This document shows positions 44,348 through 55,807 of a stretch of DNA of 64,000 nucleotides, piece after piece; the stretch's first letter is position 1; every line of letters starts with the position of its first letter. The position numbers were made by a program, and so were the translations under genes. The stretch is from Rhododendron vialii. Lineage: Eukaryota; Streptophyta; Magnoliopsida; Ericales; Ericaceae. The stretch spans positions 42,546,501 to 42,610,500 of the forward strand of contig NC_080557.1 of NCBI RefSeq assembly GCF_030253575.1. Direction: 5' to 3'. The notes beneath the pieces are model-generated. The model saw only the letters and a program-made list of their open reading frames with translations, was not told the DNA's origin and made no database searches.

Positions 44348-45223
44348 AAACGTGATGATGGATCTTAGAAGTGGTGTTAAGAAGTTATAGAATGACACCA
44401 TTTGTCACGATTTCTGGAGTCGCCACTGATAGAGAGTTAGAGCGCATGATATTTTGAAAGAATTATTTTACTAAGGTGATTCCCCTTGAGAAGCTTCAAG
44501 TCAAGTCATGGGTAATCATTCTTGTGTTTACTTCTGCTGGATAGACCAGGATAGTATTTTCCACACATTCCTACCATGAGAAAGGAAGTTTGCTGAAATT
44601 TTTTTTTTTCTCCATCGCAAGCACACCGTGTCTCCTGTAATTCTTTCATGGTGGCCGAATCTATCTATACCAGATACTGAGCACGTGAGTCATCCGCGAC
44701 ACATTCTCTGTTTTTAAACAAAAAATAAGTGATGTTGGACAAGCTTTTGAAAGATTTTATATTCTTACTTTTATGATTATAGAATTAGATCTTGAGTAGG
44801 AATTTTCCTTTTAGCTTTAGACTTATGTATCTTTATTCTATTTTTCTATTTATTTAAAAATATTTCTTGGTCTACAAGAATTAGGATTTTAATCAGAAAT
44901 AATATTAGGAAATCTTATTTGTGCTAAATGTGTTGCACGTTTCTAATTTTCCTATTTTCTATTTTTTTAAGATATTATTCCCTTTTCCTTGTAGTTTTGG
45001 TTTCCAAGCAATTGTTCCGCTTGGTTTCCACTCTAAGAAGTTACCTTATTGTTTGCTTAGTAATATTCTCAGAGTTTACTCTCTTCTTGTGGATTCAAGA
45101 ACTACTCATGGATTCGAGTGCTTATCTCGTTTGGATCAATACGCTAACTATCATAAATTCCTTGCGTCAATAAGAAACTCCCACAAAAATCCACCTCGGC
45201 CAATAGTATTCACTCTCTGAGAA

Positions 45224-45357
45224 TTACTTCTAGTGAAGTTGGTAACTCATCTCCCTCCTCCCAATGGTGACCAAGGTTTGAGTCTCACGAGGGGTGGGAT
45301 CCCCTGTGCTAACCCTAACATCCCTTACTAACCCCCGATGTATATCACCTGGAAAAA
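45224..45357 (+). mobile_element. Probable second-family SINE
   Basis: A tRNA-like head (A-box-like GAAGTTGGTAACTCATC, B-box-like AGGTTTGAGTCTC) and a short body of about 130 bp ending near an A-rich stretch. Block A lacks this stretch between the flanking words at about 20620. No clear target duplication was read. Confidence 0.35.
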
Positions 45358-45379
45358 ATTATAGTATTCACTCTCCCTC

Positions 45380-46279
45380 TATTGCTTTCCACTCACGACA
45401 ACTAAAAGCAAAAACACTTCCCCTTTTAGTGTAGTTTTCACATTAATGGTTAACTAGTGCATCGATAAGGGATAAATATCACTAAACATAATATACTCCA
45501 GTAGTTTATTATTTTTTGTGCTCCCAGATATAATACGGTCTACTACATAAGTGGATCGTCATATTTGATGAGGATGGATGCAGGTTTTAGCTTTGACCAC
45601 TAATCCAAGTGGAGAATTTATATATCTGCTATGAGATAAATTTTTTTGAATATATTTTACGGCGCTCAATCGCGCTCGTTCAAAAGTGTTTTGGATTGTC
45701 TGGATTTTAGAAAAACTATTCGTTAGGAGAGTTTAATTCTTCGCTAGAAGAGTTCATTTTTAAATCCGGACCATTAATTGCCGAAACAGACGGCTGAGAT
45801 TGTGTGGAGCCTCTCTCATCTGCTATATGTTGAACACTTGAATGATGCATGGTACATCCTCCTTTTTTTAAAAAAAATTTAGAAAATCTCATGAAAATCC
45901 ACCTTGGCCATTACTATTCGCTTTCCCTCTATTGGTTTTCCACTTGATATTAATAAAAAAAATAAAAAATTAGAGAACTTTAAAACTTCACCTATCATTC
46001 AGACATACTCTTTTAATCCAATTTTCACACTAAAGGTTGTGCATCGATGAGGAAAAAATACTCCATCCGTTCCTTTTAAGTGTACCTTAGGAAAAAAAAT
46101 GTGTCATCAAAGTAATTTACTTCTGTGCAAATTTTTGCAATTTCTTTGCACCAAATTAAAGAAGATCTTTCAATTGCTCCAAATATTTTACTTTCCGGGT
46201 TTATATTTAAAAAAATAAGCTGAATTGGATGGGCGAAGTTTGGTACTATATTTTTGGTATGCGACCTTTCTCTTGGAAA
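45380..46279. other. Spacer with dispersed repeats
   Basis: No gene. Contains the repeat shared with 2590-2740 and 3040-3180, the 'ggcgctcaatcgc' repeat, and near 46190-46225 the empty site corresponding to the Mutator-like element at 3501-4669. Confidence 0.45.
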
Positions 46280-46400
46280 TGTCTTCAAGACTAATCAAAG
46301 CTGTCCCACATTTTGATCAGTACCATAAGGTCCCCTTACAACTGTCCCAAGACTAATCAAGCTGTCTCACATTTTCAGTACCATAAGGTCCCATTACAAC
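46280..46400. repeat. 59-bp minisatellite (block B, short array)
   Basis: About two copies of the unit seen at 21010-21300. Confidence 0.65.
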
Positions 46401-46406
46401 TGTCTT

Positions 46407-46624
46407 CTTTTTCCTCCGCAAAAGAAAATTTTATTTAAACTCGAAGGGGTACATTGAGGGGAAAAGCTAAGGACTAAAATAGCTCAACTCAAAAGAGAAA
46501 AGGAAACCAAATCATCCAACAGGAAGTCGGATGATGCACACCCCAAAGGATTACAACTTTAACAATTGAATTCCATTTAAAAAACTTTTGAAATCCTCGC
46601 GATCCACGAATACACCTTTCACAT
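46407..46624 (-). mobile_element. Retroposed LINE-like 3' fragment
   Basis: A 218-bp insertion between 10-bp direct repeats CAACTGTCTT (46397-46406 and 46625-46634), breaking the minisatellite. Read on the minus strand it ends in an A-rich AATAAAATTTTCTTTTGC-like tail region, as in plant LINE 3' ends. Block A lacks it. It is too short to show coding sequence. Confidence 0.45.
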
Positions 46625-46639
46625 CAACTGTCTTTCAGT

Positions 46640-47938
46640 ACCATAAGGTCCCATTACATATTTTCCAGTGTACCAAAAAAGAAAAAAGAAGAAGGTCCCA
46701 TTACAGCTGTCTTGGAAAAATCTTCATGTCCTGTTAAGATATCTCCATCACAATTCTGTATATTCTTGGTACATGACCTTTCTCTTGGAAAAGTCTTCAA
46801 GTAGATCTTTTCTTTTGCTAAGTAAAAGCTAAGTTTCACTAAGGGTTTTTTTTTTTTGTTGAGATTTTTGGGCTTTTTTTGTTTTGTCCTTGCGTGTTTT
46901 TCATTTTACAACAAATTTTTGTGGACTATTGTTTCAATAGTTCACAAATTTTTTTCGCAAAACGAATAAACACTTAAAAATTTTAAATAAAGACAAAAAA
47001 AATTTCAAAAATCCCCAAAGTCATTACTTAGCCGAATCATGGTAGGTGCAGTGCCTGTGTCAAGTATTTAATGTGGTGGACACACCTAGCTCTTTTTTCT
47101 CCCACGTGCCTCTCTCTCAGTCAAGTAAAGTGAAACCTTAAAAGAAGAATCAGGTGCAACTTTTATTTTTTGTTTCAATAAGCTTTTTCCCAAAATTTTC
47201 ATGTTGAAACATTAAAAGCACACTGAAATGTCAGAAATGATCTAGTTAGCCATTCCTGAACGAAACTTGCTAACTCTTTCAGCATCACAATTGAGTCCAA
47301 GAAAATAGACATAACGTGCTGATGCAACAAAAAATCGCAAGCACATGATTCACATGACAGCAACAAACCATTTATTTGGAGCTCTGATACTGTGGTTATT
47401 TTAGAAATCCCACCCAAAAGTACACACAACCACACAAAGAATAATCAATCAAAACATGCGAAGAAAGCACGGCATAAAGACTTAAGGAGTTGCCTAATTG
47501 GGTTACGTCCACGATTCACACCAGCTTTTTACTATATAGCGAATTTAAAAGAGAGTATAGTTTGTATGCTGTGCAAAAGCGAAGTGTCCATCCTGTGGTT
47601 TTGCCTCACCAATTTCTGGAGCCCCTGTTGTCAAAACCTGTCATAGTTTGCAAAGTGACAAACCAAACTGAATCAGGCTTCACAAATCCTATATTTGAGT
47701 CATTGCTCAAGAAGTGATCCCAATCCCATCTACGAAATGGAGATGATCCTGGTTCGTTCCTTTGGTAGTCTTCATTTAACTTATGGTTTTTTGGTGTGGT
47801 CTTCCATTTCCATTCTCTAGCAAAGGATATTTGCTGCCCACTATGCAACAGTGTTGAGTCTGTTGACAGTGAAGTCATTATCGTCCAGTCACGAACTTTG
47901 TTTTCTTTAGCTGACCTGCTGCCCTCTATGCAAAGGTG
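46640..47938. other. Spacer and distal promoter of gene 8
   Basis: No gene. Parallels about 21290-22860. Two TGTTGAC words near 47860-47943 mirror the doubled promoter word of gene 4. Confidence 0.45.
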
Positions 47939-47943
47939 TTGAC
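47939..47943 (+). promoter_or_regulatory. W-box core upstream of gene 8
   Basis: TTGAC in GGTGTTGACTCC, about 128 bp before the start codon. Confidence 0.4.
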
Positions 47944-48070
47944 TCCTCATATCCCTGTTTTACCCTTGGAAGGAGACCCTGATGTTTAATACACAAAGAA
48001 GAATCTATCTCCAACCAAGAACTAAGCATCCATTTTGCTGCAAGCAAAAAGCTCTTCCCAACATCGGTAA

Positions 48071-50107
48071 ATGACTTCCACACCCATATCAGTTTTTTTT
48101 CTGATATTTGTATATGTTTGCTTGAATCCCCTAGCCATGGCGGTAGAAGAAAACCAGTTCGTGTACAATGGCTTCAACGAAACCCGTATTCACCTTGATG
48201 GGGCTGCAAAAATCCATTCCAATGGCCTTTTGCAGCTAACCAACACTTCAAGGCGTCAAATCGGTCGTGCTTTCTACCAGCATCCTATAGGATTCGATAC
48301 ATCTTCATCCACGTTACAGCAAGATCATTCATTTTCCACCCATTTTGTGTTTGCCATCGTTCCTGAGATGACAAATCTTAGTTGGAATGGAATGGCCTTT
48401 GTCATCTCACCATCTATGGACTTCACCCATGCCGTAGGAAGCCAGTATCTTGGGCTCCTCAATTCTTCTAACAATGGACTCACTTCCAACCATCTGTTGG
48501 CAATTGAGTTCGATACCCAAATGAATCCTGAATTCAATGATACAAATGATAACCATGTTGGAATTGATGTTAACAGCTTAGTATCAAATGCATCTGCTAC
48601 CGTAACGTATTACTCCAATTGGGAACGAATAAATCGGAGCTTGCAGCTTGTAAGTGGGAGTCCAATGCACGTTTGGATAGAGTATGATGGGTATGAGAAT
48701 GTACTCAATGTTACACTAGCTCCTATTAGAAGCCCAAAACCAGATCAGTCTCTTCTGTCAACACACATAAATCTTTCTTCAATTCTGTTGGATTCCATGT
48801 ATGTTGGTTTCTCCGCTTCTACAGGATTACTTACAGGGAACCACTATATTCTTGGTTGGAGCTTCAATAAAAGTGGGAAAGCACAGGGCCTAGAAATTTC
48901 AAAGCTTCCTCCACTTCCTCATCGAAGAAAACCCGGTCTAGGATCTGTAGGTCTAGGAATTACAATGTCAGTGACAATAGTAGTCATTGGGCTGACTATC
49001 ACAATTGGAGGCATATTTTACGTGTTGAGGAGGAAAAAGTATGAAGAAATATGTGAAGATTGGGAAAGGGAATATGGCCCTCATAGGTTTTCCTATAAGG
49101 ATCTCTTCAAAGCTACCAGAGGTTTCATAGACGAAGAACTTCTTGGAGCTGGAGGTTTCGGTAAGGTTTATAGAGGAATACTTCCCTCTTCGAAGGAACA
49201 AGTTGCAGTCAAGAAAGTCTCCCATGATTCAAAACAAGGGATGAAGGAGTTTGTGGCTGAAATTGCTAGCATTGGAAGGTTAAGGCACAGGAACTTGGTG
49301 CAGCTCCTTGGCTATAGCCGGCGGAAGAGAGAGCTGCTCTTGGTCTATGATTATATGCCTAACGGAAGCCTTGACAAGTTCCTATTTAGCAATGAAAAGC
49401 CAATCCTCGACTGGGCACAACGTTATTGTATCATCAGAGGAGTAGCATCCGCCCTTCTGTATTTGCATGAAGAATGGGACCAAGTTGTTCTTCACAGAGA
49501 TGTGAAGGCTAGTAATGTTCTATTGGACGCTGATCTAAATGGAAGGCTAGGGGATTTCGGTCTTGCTAGATTATACGATCATGGAGCAACCATCGAAGCT
49601 ACCCATGTGGTGGGGACAATTGGGTATCTTGCACCAGAGCTTTCAAGAAACGGAAAGGCAACGACAAGCACTGACGTGTTTGCTTTCGGTGCATTCATAC
49701 TGGAAGTAGCTTGTGGAAGGAGGCCCATAGAGCCACAACAGTCGCCTGACGAGGAGGTTTTGGTTGATTGGGTTTTCGAAAAATTGAAAGAGGGAGCGAT
49801 ACTCGAGACAAGTGATCCTAGATTGGGAGGAGATTATATGGAGGAAGAAATGGAGTTGGTTTTGAAACTAGGCCTGCTTTGCTCAAAGTCTGATGCAGCG
49901 ACAAGACCTAGCATGCGGCAAGTGATGCAATACCTTGATGGAGATGTCCTGTTGCCGGAGATAATTCATGACAGAACAAGTATTGGTACAATAGGTCTTG
50001 GCAATGAAGCATCATCAGAATTTGTCATGTCCTTTCCTTCATCCATTGTGAAGTCTTCTGCTTACTCCATATCTAGCACAGAGTCAATACTCACTACTGG
50101 TCGGTAA
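48071..50107 (+). CDS. L-type lectin receptor kinase, LecRK-IV type (copy 8, intact)
   Basis: Single exon, 678 residues, block B counterpart of copy 4. It has a signal peptide, legume lectin with FNDTNDNHVGIDVNSL, membrane helix and complete RD kinase (GAGGFGKVY, Lys381, [14 protein letters not shown]). Loop A reads LSWNG and loop D TGLLTGN. Compared with copy 4 it keeps the usual FNDTND metal-site residues. The juxtamembrane segment has Cys in place of Arg (EEICEDW). Predicted functional; ligand unknown. Confidence 0.94.
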   Translation: MTSTPISVFFLIFVYVCLNPLAMAVEENQFVYNGFNETRIHLDGAAKIHSNGLLQLTNTSRRQIGRAFYQHPIGFDTSSSTLQQDHSFSTHFVFAIVPEMTNLSWNGMAFVISPSMDFTHAVGSQYLGLLNSSNNGLTSNHLLAIEFDTQMNPEFNDTNDNHVGIDVNSLVSNASATVTYYSNWERINRSLQLVSGSPMHVWIEYDGYENVLNVTLAPIRSPKPDQSLLSTHINLSSILLDSMYVGFSASTGLLTGNHYILGWSFNKSGKAQGLEISKLPPLPHRRKPGLGSVGLGITMSVTIVVIGLTITIGGIFYVLRRKKYEEICEDWEREYGPHRFSYKDLFKATRGFIDEELLGAGGFGKVYRGILPSSKEQVAVKKVSHDSKQGMKEFVAEIASIGRLRHRNLVQLLGYSRRKRELLLVYDYMPNGSLDKFLFSNEKPILDWAQRYCIIRGVASALLYLHEEWDQVVLHRDVKASNVLLDADLNGRLGDFGLARLYDHGATIEATHVVGTIGYLAPELSRNGKATTSTDVFAFGAFILEVACGRRPIEPQQSPDEEVLVDWVFEKLKEGAILETSDPRLGGDYMEEEMELVLKLGLLCSKSDAATRPSMRQVMQYLDGDVLLPEIIHDRTSIGTIGLGNEASSEFVMSFPSSIVKSSAYSISSTESILTTGR

Positions 50108-50151
50108 ATTTGAAAGTTTCCAGTGCCTTGGATAATGCTAGATCATGTTCT

Positions 50152-50268
50152 GTTTTTTTTTTTCCTAGAGGAAATGCAAGAAATGTTAGTCTGTTAGTGT
50201 GAGTTAGAATATTTGAACCTAAGACTCGATGAATTTGGAAGAACTATGCAACCACTTGGACTAGCTCG
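50152..50268 (-). mobile_element. Antisense SINE after gene 8
   Basis: A T run near 50152-50162, then the reversed SINE body and head, as after the other copies. Confidence 0.5.
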
Positions 50269-50353
50269 AAAGTTCATCAGTTTGAATGTGTGAGACTAAA
50301 ACGAAGGATAGCTTCTATTGGGTGAATGAGACATAAGTACTTCAAATTTCGGT

Positions 50354-50646
50354 TGTTAAATTCTTCAGCTTCTATATCTTTCTTTGACATTCAGGTATTT
50401 AGCTATTATATCATAAATTTGATATACTTGTGTACATGTCTTCACTTTGTTTGCTTAAGTGTGCTCATCAGCTCATGTAGTCTAAGTCTAGATTTATTGC
50501 TTTAGCTATTACAAGAACCTGAACGATTGTGTTCCTATCCTATCATTGTACTAAAAATTGGATTATAGAGTTCAATACAAGTGATTGATATTGCACTTAT
50601 AAAAAAAAATTATTTGTAAAAAAAGTTTGATATTCTGCAATTTACA
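50354..50646 (+). repeat. Fossil copia LTR remnant after gene 8
   Basis: Ends TTTACA at 50646, followed by a primer-site-like TGGTATCGGAGCC. Front end truncated, as in gene 4. Confidence 0.5.
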
Positions 50647-50727
50647 TGGTATCGGAGCCCATCGTTTCGTTTGGTGTTTTCCGGTTTGGTCCCGTCTCAG
50701 ACTCTCAGACCCTCCAAAAATTTGTTC

Positions 50728-50728
<1 letters not shown>

Positions 50729-50814
<86 letters not shown>
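50729..50814. repeat. Compound (TC)n(AC)n microsatellite
   Basis: About 27 TC units run directly into about 16 AC units. The block A counterpart near 25870 has only a short CT tract. The Ser-Leu and Thr-His frames over it are artefacts. Confidence 0.9.
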
Positions 50815-50817
<3 letters not shown>

Positions 50818-52269
50818 GAGGAAGAGGGAGAGGGAGAGGTAATCCAACTCGTTAGGTTTTAGAGAGAGAGAAAGAGGAAAAGGAATAGGGCTGCTGGACG
50901 AAACAAGCTACTTGAGTTTGAACTCGCGTTTGATCGTTAAAAGCTTGTTCAAAATTGGTTGGTTGCATAAACAAACAAAGATTAAACATTTTTTTTTTAA
51001 GTTCCTTAAGATTTCAAACCAAGCTTGAACAAGCTACTATTTGGCTTGTTTGGATTATTGTGTAAAAAATACAAGCTACTCTAATTTCACTAGTGTTTGG
51101 CTTGATTAAAACTCGTTTGAGATCAGCTTGTCTCATAAACAAGTTAATTAGCTCGAACATATTTTTAAAACTCATTAAATTTTCAAACCAAACATGATCA
51201 AATACCTGCTTGGCTCGTTTGGCTAGTTTATCATCCCTAGAGAGGAAAAGATGCGGGACCAGCGGCCGTTCAAATGTGATCTAAAATTTTCAAAAATATT
51301 GACGAAAAGCACTAGTTAATGATGGAAATAGTTTTATGCATGTTAGAACATAATTTAAGACTAGCAAACATAAGTCAAGGGCGCACTGGAACATAAGTCA
51401 AAAAAATAAGTTGAATTCGATGGTCGAAATTCTGTATATTTTTTGGTGGGTGACCACTTTCTCTTGGTAAAGTCTTCATCAAGACCTTATTAAGCTATCT
51501 CTCGCTTTCAGTACCATGACAATTGTTTGGGAAAAATCTTCATGTCTTGTGAAGATAGAGAGAAACTTATTCACGGAGCCTCCGTAAACATCCCATTCAC
51601 CGAGCCGCTCACCCTCGTGCGTCAGTTTCGGCTTTGGACGGTCCGAAGCCGAGACGGATGGCCGAGATCACGCTCCATAAAAACTTACTCACGGTGAATA
51701 AGTTTTTCTCATTAAGATATCTCACATGCATTCTACCCACGAGATTCCATTGGTCTGTCTATTCAGTGCTGTGTTTGTACTGCCTTGTCAAGTGCTTACT
51801 GTAATGGAAAAATATCCATGGCCACAAGAAGCTGTCTTTTTTTTTTTCCACAAGCCGCCTCTCTCTAAGTCAAGTAAAACGGAACCTTTGAAACACTCTT
51901 TTCAGAATAACAATCAAGTCCAAGAAAAGGGTAGACCTATGGTACACATCCCTTAATAAGTGTGTACCGTACGCACCTTCTATATATTCCCTTGGATTTG
52001 AGATAATCTAATCTTAACCGTTCTATTTTTTAATTTAAAAAAAGGGCACCCTCTCTAACCGGTCATCACTTAGGGCTTGTTTGATAACCTAAAATTCAGC
52101 ACTTAAAATTGAATCAATTAAATAATAAGTAATTCAGTAGGTTTGATAACGATATTATACATTGCTTAACAAATTAAGTGCTACTTAAAATGTAGGCTAA
52201 AAAGTTAAAAAAAATTAAGTAGCTTTGAGCTACTTAATTTTTGCTGAATTCTTGTATACTTGCATTTAA
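50815..52269. other. Spacer upstream of copy 9
   Basis: No gene. Parallels 25920-27080 and 27735-27930 of block A without the Tourist and nested MITEs, but with an extra foldback segment near 51560-51720. After about 51930 the homology to block A is lost. A TAGGGCTTGTTTGATAACC start near 52070 resembles a hAT-type MITE end. Confidence 0.45.
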
Positions 52270-52432
52270 TCACCATACCACCACCACAACCACCACCACC
52301 ACCACCACTACCACCACCACCATGACTCCCACCACCACCACCACCACCACTACTTCACCACCACTCCTCCACCACCACCACTACATCACCACCACCACCA
52401 CCACTCCCCTATCACTCCATCACCACCACCAC
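52270..52432. repeat. CAC/CCA-type trinucleotide microsatellite
   Basis: About 160 bp of imperfect CAC/CCA units abut the truncated LecRK copy 9 exactly where its lectin sequence begins. A frame runs from the repeat into the lectin, giving a Thr/His-rich leader. There is no evidence that it is translated. Confidence 0.85.
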
Positions 52433-53917
52433 CATTACTCCAATAGGGAACGAATAAATCAGAGCTTGCTGCTTATAAGTGGGAGTCCAATGCAAGTTTG
52501 GATAGAGTATGATGGGTCTAAGAATGTACTCAATGTTACAATAGCTCCTATTATGAGCCCAAAACCAAATGTGTCTCTTCTGTCAACACACATCAATCTT
52601 TGTTCAATTTTGTTGAATTCCATGCATGTTGGTTTCTCCGCTTCTACGGCATTGCTTACAGGGAATCACTATGTTCTTGGTTGGAGTTTCAATAAAAGTG
52701 GGAAAGCACAGGGCCTCAAAATTTCAAAGCTTCCTCCACTTCCTTATCACAGAAAACACAGTCTAGGAATTACAGGTCGAGGAATTACAGTGTTAGTGAC
52801 AATAGTAGTCATTGAGCTGACTATCACAATTGCAGGGACATTTTAAGTGTTGAGGAGGAAAAAGTACAAAGAATTACGTGGAGATTGGGAAAGGGAATAT
52901 GGCCCTCGTAGGTTTTCCTATAAGGATCTCTTCAAAGCTACCAGAGGTTTCATAGACGAAGAGCTTCTTGAAGCAGGAGGTTTCAGAAAGGTTTATAGAG
53001 GAGTAATTCCCTCTTCGAAGGAACAAGTTGCAGTTAAGAAAGTCTCCCATGATTCAAAACAAGGGATGAAGGAGTTTGTGGCCGAAATCGCTAGCATGGG
53101 AAGGCTAAGGCATAGGAACTTGGTGCAGCTCCTTGGCTATAGCCAACAGAAGGGAGAGCTCCTCTTGGTCTATGATTATATGCCCAACGGAAGCCTTGAC
53201 AAGTTCCTGTTTAGCAACGAAAGGCCAATCCTCAATTGGGCACAACGTTATCGTATCATCAGAGGAGTAGCATCCACCCTTCTGTATCTGCACGAAGAAT
53301 GGGACCAAGTTGTTCTTCACAGAGACGTGAAGGCTAGTAATGTTCTATTGGACTCTGAACTAAACGGAAGGCTAGGGGATTTCAGTCTTGCTAGATTATA
53401 CGATCATGGAGCAAACCTCGAAACTACCCAAATGGTGGGGACAATTGGTTACCTTGCACCAGAGCTTTGTAGAACCGGAAAGGCAACCACAAGCACTGAT
53501 GTGTTTTCTTTCCGTGCATTCCTACTCGAAGTAGCTTGTGGAAGGAGGCCCATACAGCCACAACAGTCCCCTGACAAGGTGGTTTTAGTTGATTGGGTTT
53601 CCGAGAAATTGAAAGAGGGAGCGATTCTCGATACAAGTGATCCTAGATTGGGAGGAGATTATTTGGAGGAGGAAATGGAGTTGGTTTTGAAACTAGGCCT
53701 CCTTTGCTCAAAGCCCGACGCAGCGACAAGACCTAGCATGCGGCAAGTGATGCAATACCTTGATGGAGGTGTCCTGTTGCCGGAGATAATTCGTGACACA
53801 ACAGGTCTTGGTAATGAAGCATCATCTGAATTTGTAATGCCATTTCCGTCATCCATTTTGATGTCTTCTGCTATCTCCATATCTAGCACAGAGTCAATAA
53901 TCACTTGCGGTCGGTAA
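52433..53917 (+). pseudogene. LecRK copy 9, 5'-truncated
   Basis: Homology starts at the YYSNRERINQS part of the lectin (about residue 180); the signal peptide and first two thirds of the lectin are gone, replaced by the microsatellite. A TAA (52844-52846) replaces the Tyr codon at the end of the membrane helix. The kinase then reads without stops to the natural end, but key positions are damaged: the glycine loop is EAGGFRKVY instead of GAGGFGKVY, and DFG is DFS. Lys and HRDVKASN remain. The kinase frame has no ATG at its start. Not expected to make an active receptor. Confidence 0.9.
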
Positions 53918-53956
53918 ATTTGAAAGTTTCCGGTGCCTTGCATAATGCTAGATCAT

Positions 53957-54085
53957 GTTTTTTTTTTTTTTTTTGAGGAAAGGCAAGAAATGTATGTTTG
54001 TTAGTGGGAATTAGAAGAGTTGAACCTAAGACTAGATGATATGCTAATAAAAAAAGATTGATATTTTGCAATTTACGTTGTATCA
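53957..54085. repeat. SINE remnant joined to an LTR end
   Basis: A 16-base T run and part of the antisense SINE (to about 54035) are joined directly to the last bases of the fossil copia LTR and a degenerate primer site (near 54080). The rest of the LTR is deleted. Confidence 0.4.
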
Positions 54086-54629
54086 GAGCCCATTGTTTCG
54101 TTTGGTGTCTTCTCTTGTTCTAGTGCAAGCCCATCTCAGTTAACTGATTTTGATTTTATTATCCTCACCTTTATTTCTTTTAAAGTAAAAGAGATTGTCA
54201 TTTTTTGTCTGATTTTTTCAATTTTGCCCTTTAATTGGAGGTTGTTGTGGGTTGGCCTTGGGGTTGATTGTGCGTCGTTTCCCTCATAGAAAAACGCAGC
54301 CTTCTTGTGGACCACTACTTGTGGTCGCGTTGCAAGAGCACCCACACCACACCCATCCCCACCACCCCGCCCCCCCTCCCTTCCTTCCGGTTTGTTCACG
54401 TCTCAGACCCTCCAAAAAATTGTTCCCCTCTCTCTCGCACACGCACGTATGCAAAATATTGACGCAAACATAAGTCAAGGAATGAATCTAGTCCACATTA
54501 TTTTATTTTCAGGGATAACTCAAAAATATAAGTTGAATCTCGATGGTCGAAATTCTGTATATTTCTTGGTGCGTGACCTTTCTCTTGGAAAAGTCTTCAA
54601 GACCTAATTAAGCTCTCTCTCATTTTCAC

Positions 54630-55025
54630 TACGGAAAAGTCTATTGAGTACATACGCATAGGTACATACATCGCGTACATACGCGTTTTGGACCAATATC
54701 GGGTCCCAAAAAATTGATCCGAGCCGCTTATTTTATTCAAAATGGATTATTTAGGGTTCCTAAAACAAAATAAACTCAATCCAACGTCGGTAAACATGTT
54801 TTCAAAACATCTAACCTTGCTTCATAATTCAGGCTTTGTTTGTGAAGAAAAGTTTAATGTTTCATATATGCCTTTACCGATTTCAAATAGAGTTTATTTT
54901 CTAAAAGGACCCTAAACAACCCATTTTGAACAAAATGAACGGCTCGGATCAATTTTTTGGGACCCGAGATGGGTGAAAAATGCTCATATAAGCAATGTAC
55001 GTACCTATGCATATGTACCTCTAGC
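54630..55025. mobile_element. Foldback MITE
   Basis: About 0.4 kb with long imperfect inverted arms: 'gtacatacgcataggtac' on the left, and the reverse of 'gtacctatgcatatgtacc' on the right. Inner arm parts share GGGACCCGA/TCGGGTCCC-type words. It splits the cassette-upstream repeat between 'attttca' and 'ttttcagtacc'. Confidence 0.5.
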
Positions 55026-55084
55026 AAAGCTGTTTTCAGTACCATGACAATTGTTTGGGAAAAATCTTCATGTCTTATTATGAT

Positions 55085-55707
55085 ATCTCACATTCCTTTG
55101 GTCTGTCTATTCACTGCTGTGTTTGTAGTGCTTTGTCAAGTGCTTATATACTGTCATGGAAAAATATCCATGGCCACAAAAAGCTGTCTTTTTTTTTTCC
55201 ACAAGCCGCCTCTCTAAATCAAGTAAAACGGAACCTTGAAACTCTTTCAGAATAACAATAGAGTCCAAGAAAATACATCATGTGATACTAGAAAAAATAA
55301 AATTTGCAAGGGACATGACTCACATGACATAGATCATTTATATTGAGCTCCGATAATGTGGTTGTGAAAGAAATCCGACCCAAAAGTACACACGGCCACA
55401 CGTAAGAATAATAAATCAAAACCCATAAAGAAAGCACAGCATAAAGACTTGCAGAGTTCCCCAATTTTGTACATCCATGATTCACAACAGCTTTTCACTG
55501 TGTATCAAATTTAAATGAGATTTTAGTCGTATGTTGCATATCAAATTTAACTTATGGTTTGTTTGTGTGGTCTTCCATTCTCTATCAAAGGATAACTATG
55601 AGGAGAATGACATGGTGACTAATACATTGGAATCACAGTGAAGTTATTGTCAATGACTCACAAACTTTGGTTTCTTTAGTTGACTTGCTGCCTTCTATGC
55701 AAGGTTG
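55085..55707. other. Promoter region of LecRK copy 10
   Basis: No gene. Matches 27740-28580 upstream of copy 5, with a deletion near 55540 that removes the distal CGTCA segment. Confidence 0.5.
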
Positions 55708-55712
55708 TTGAC
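55708..55712 (+). promoter_or_regulatory. W-box core upstream of copy 10
   Basis: TTGAC in GTTGTTGACTCCCC, about 98 bp before the start codon, where the cassette has a small deletion. Confidence 0.35.
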
Positions 55713-55807
55713 TCCCCAAATCCCCGTTATAAACAAAGAAGAATCTATCTCCTAACAAAACTAACCATCCACTGCTGCAGCAAGAAGCTCTTCCCAAAAT
55801 TGGCAAA

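Noticed and set aside
50572-50862. Several overlapping frames with Ser-Leu, Thr-His or Arg-Glu repeats
   Set aside because: They are translations of the compound TC/AC microsatellite in different frames; no conserved counterpart exists in block A.
52847-53917. Independent kinase-only gene
   Set aside because: The frame begins with GTG after a stop in copy 9, has no ATG near its start and lacks working glycine-loop and DFG residues.
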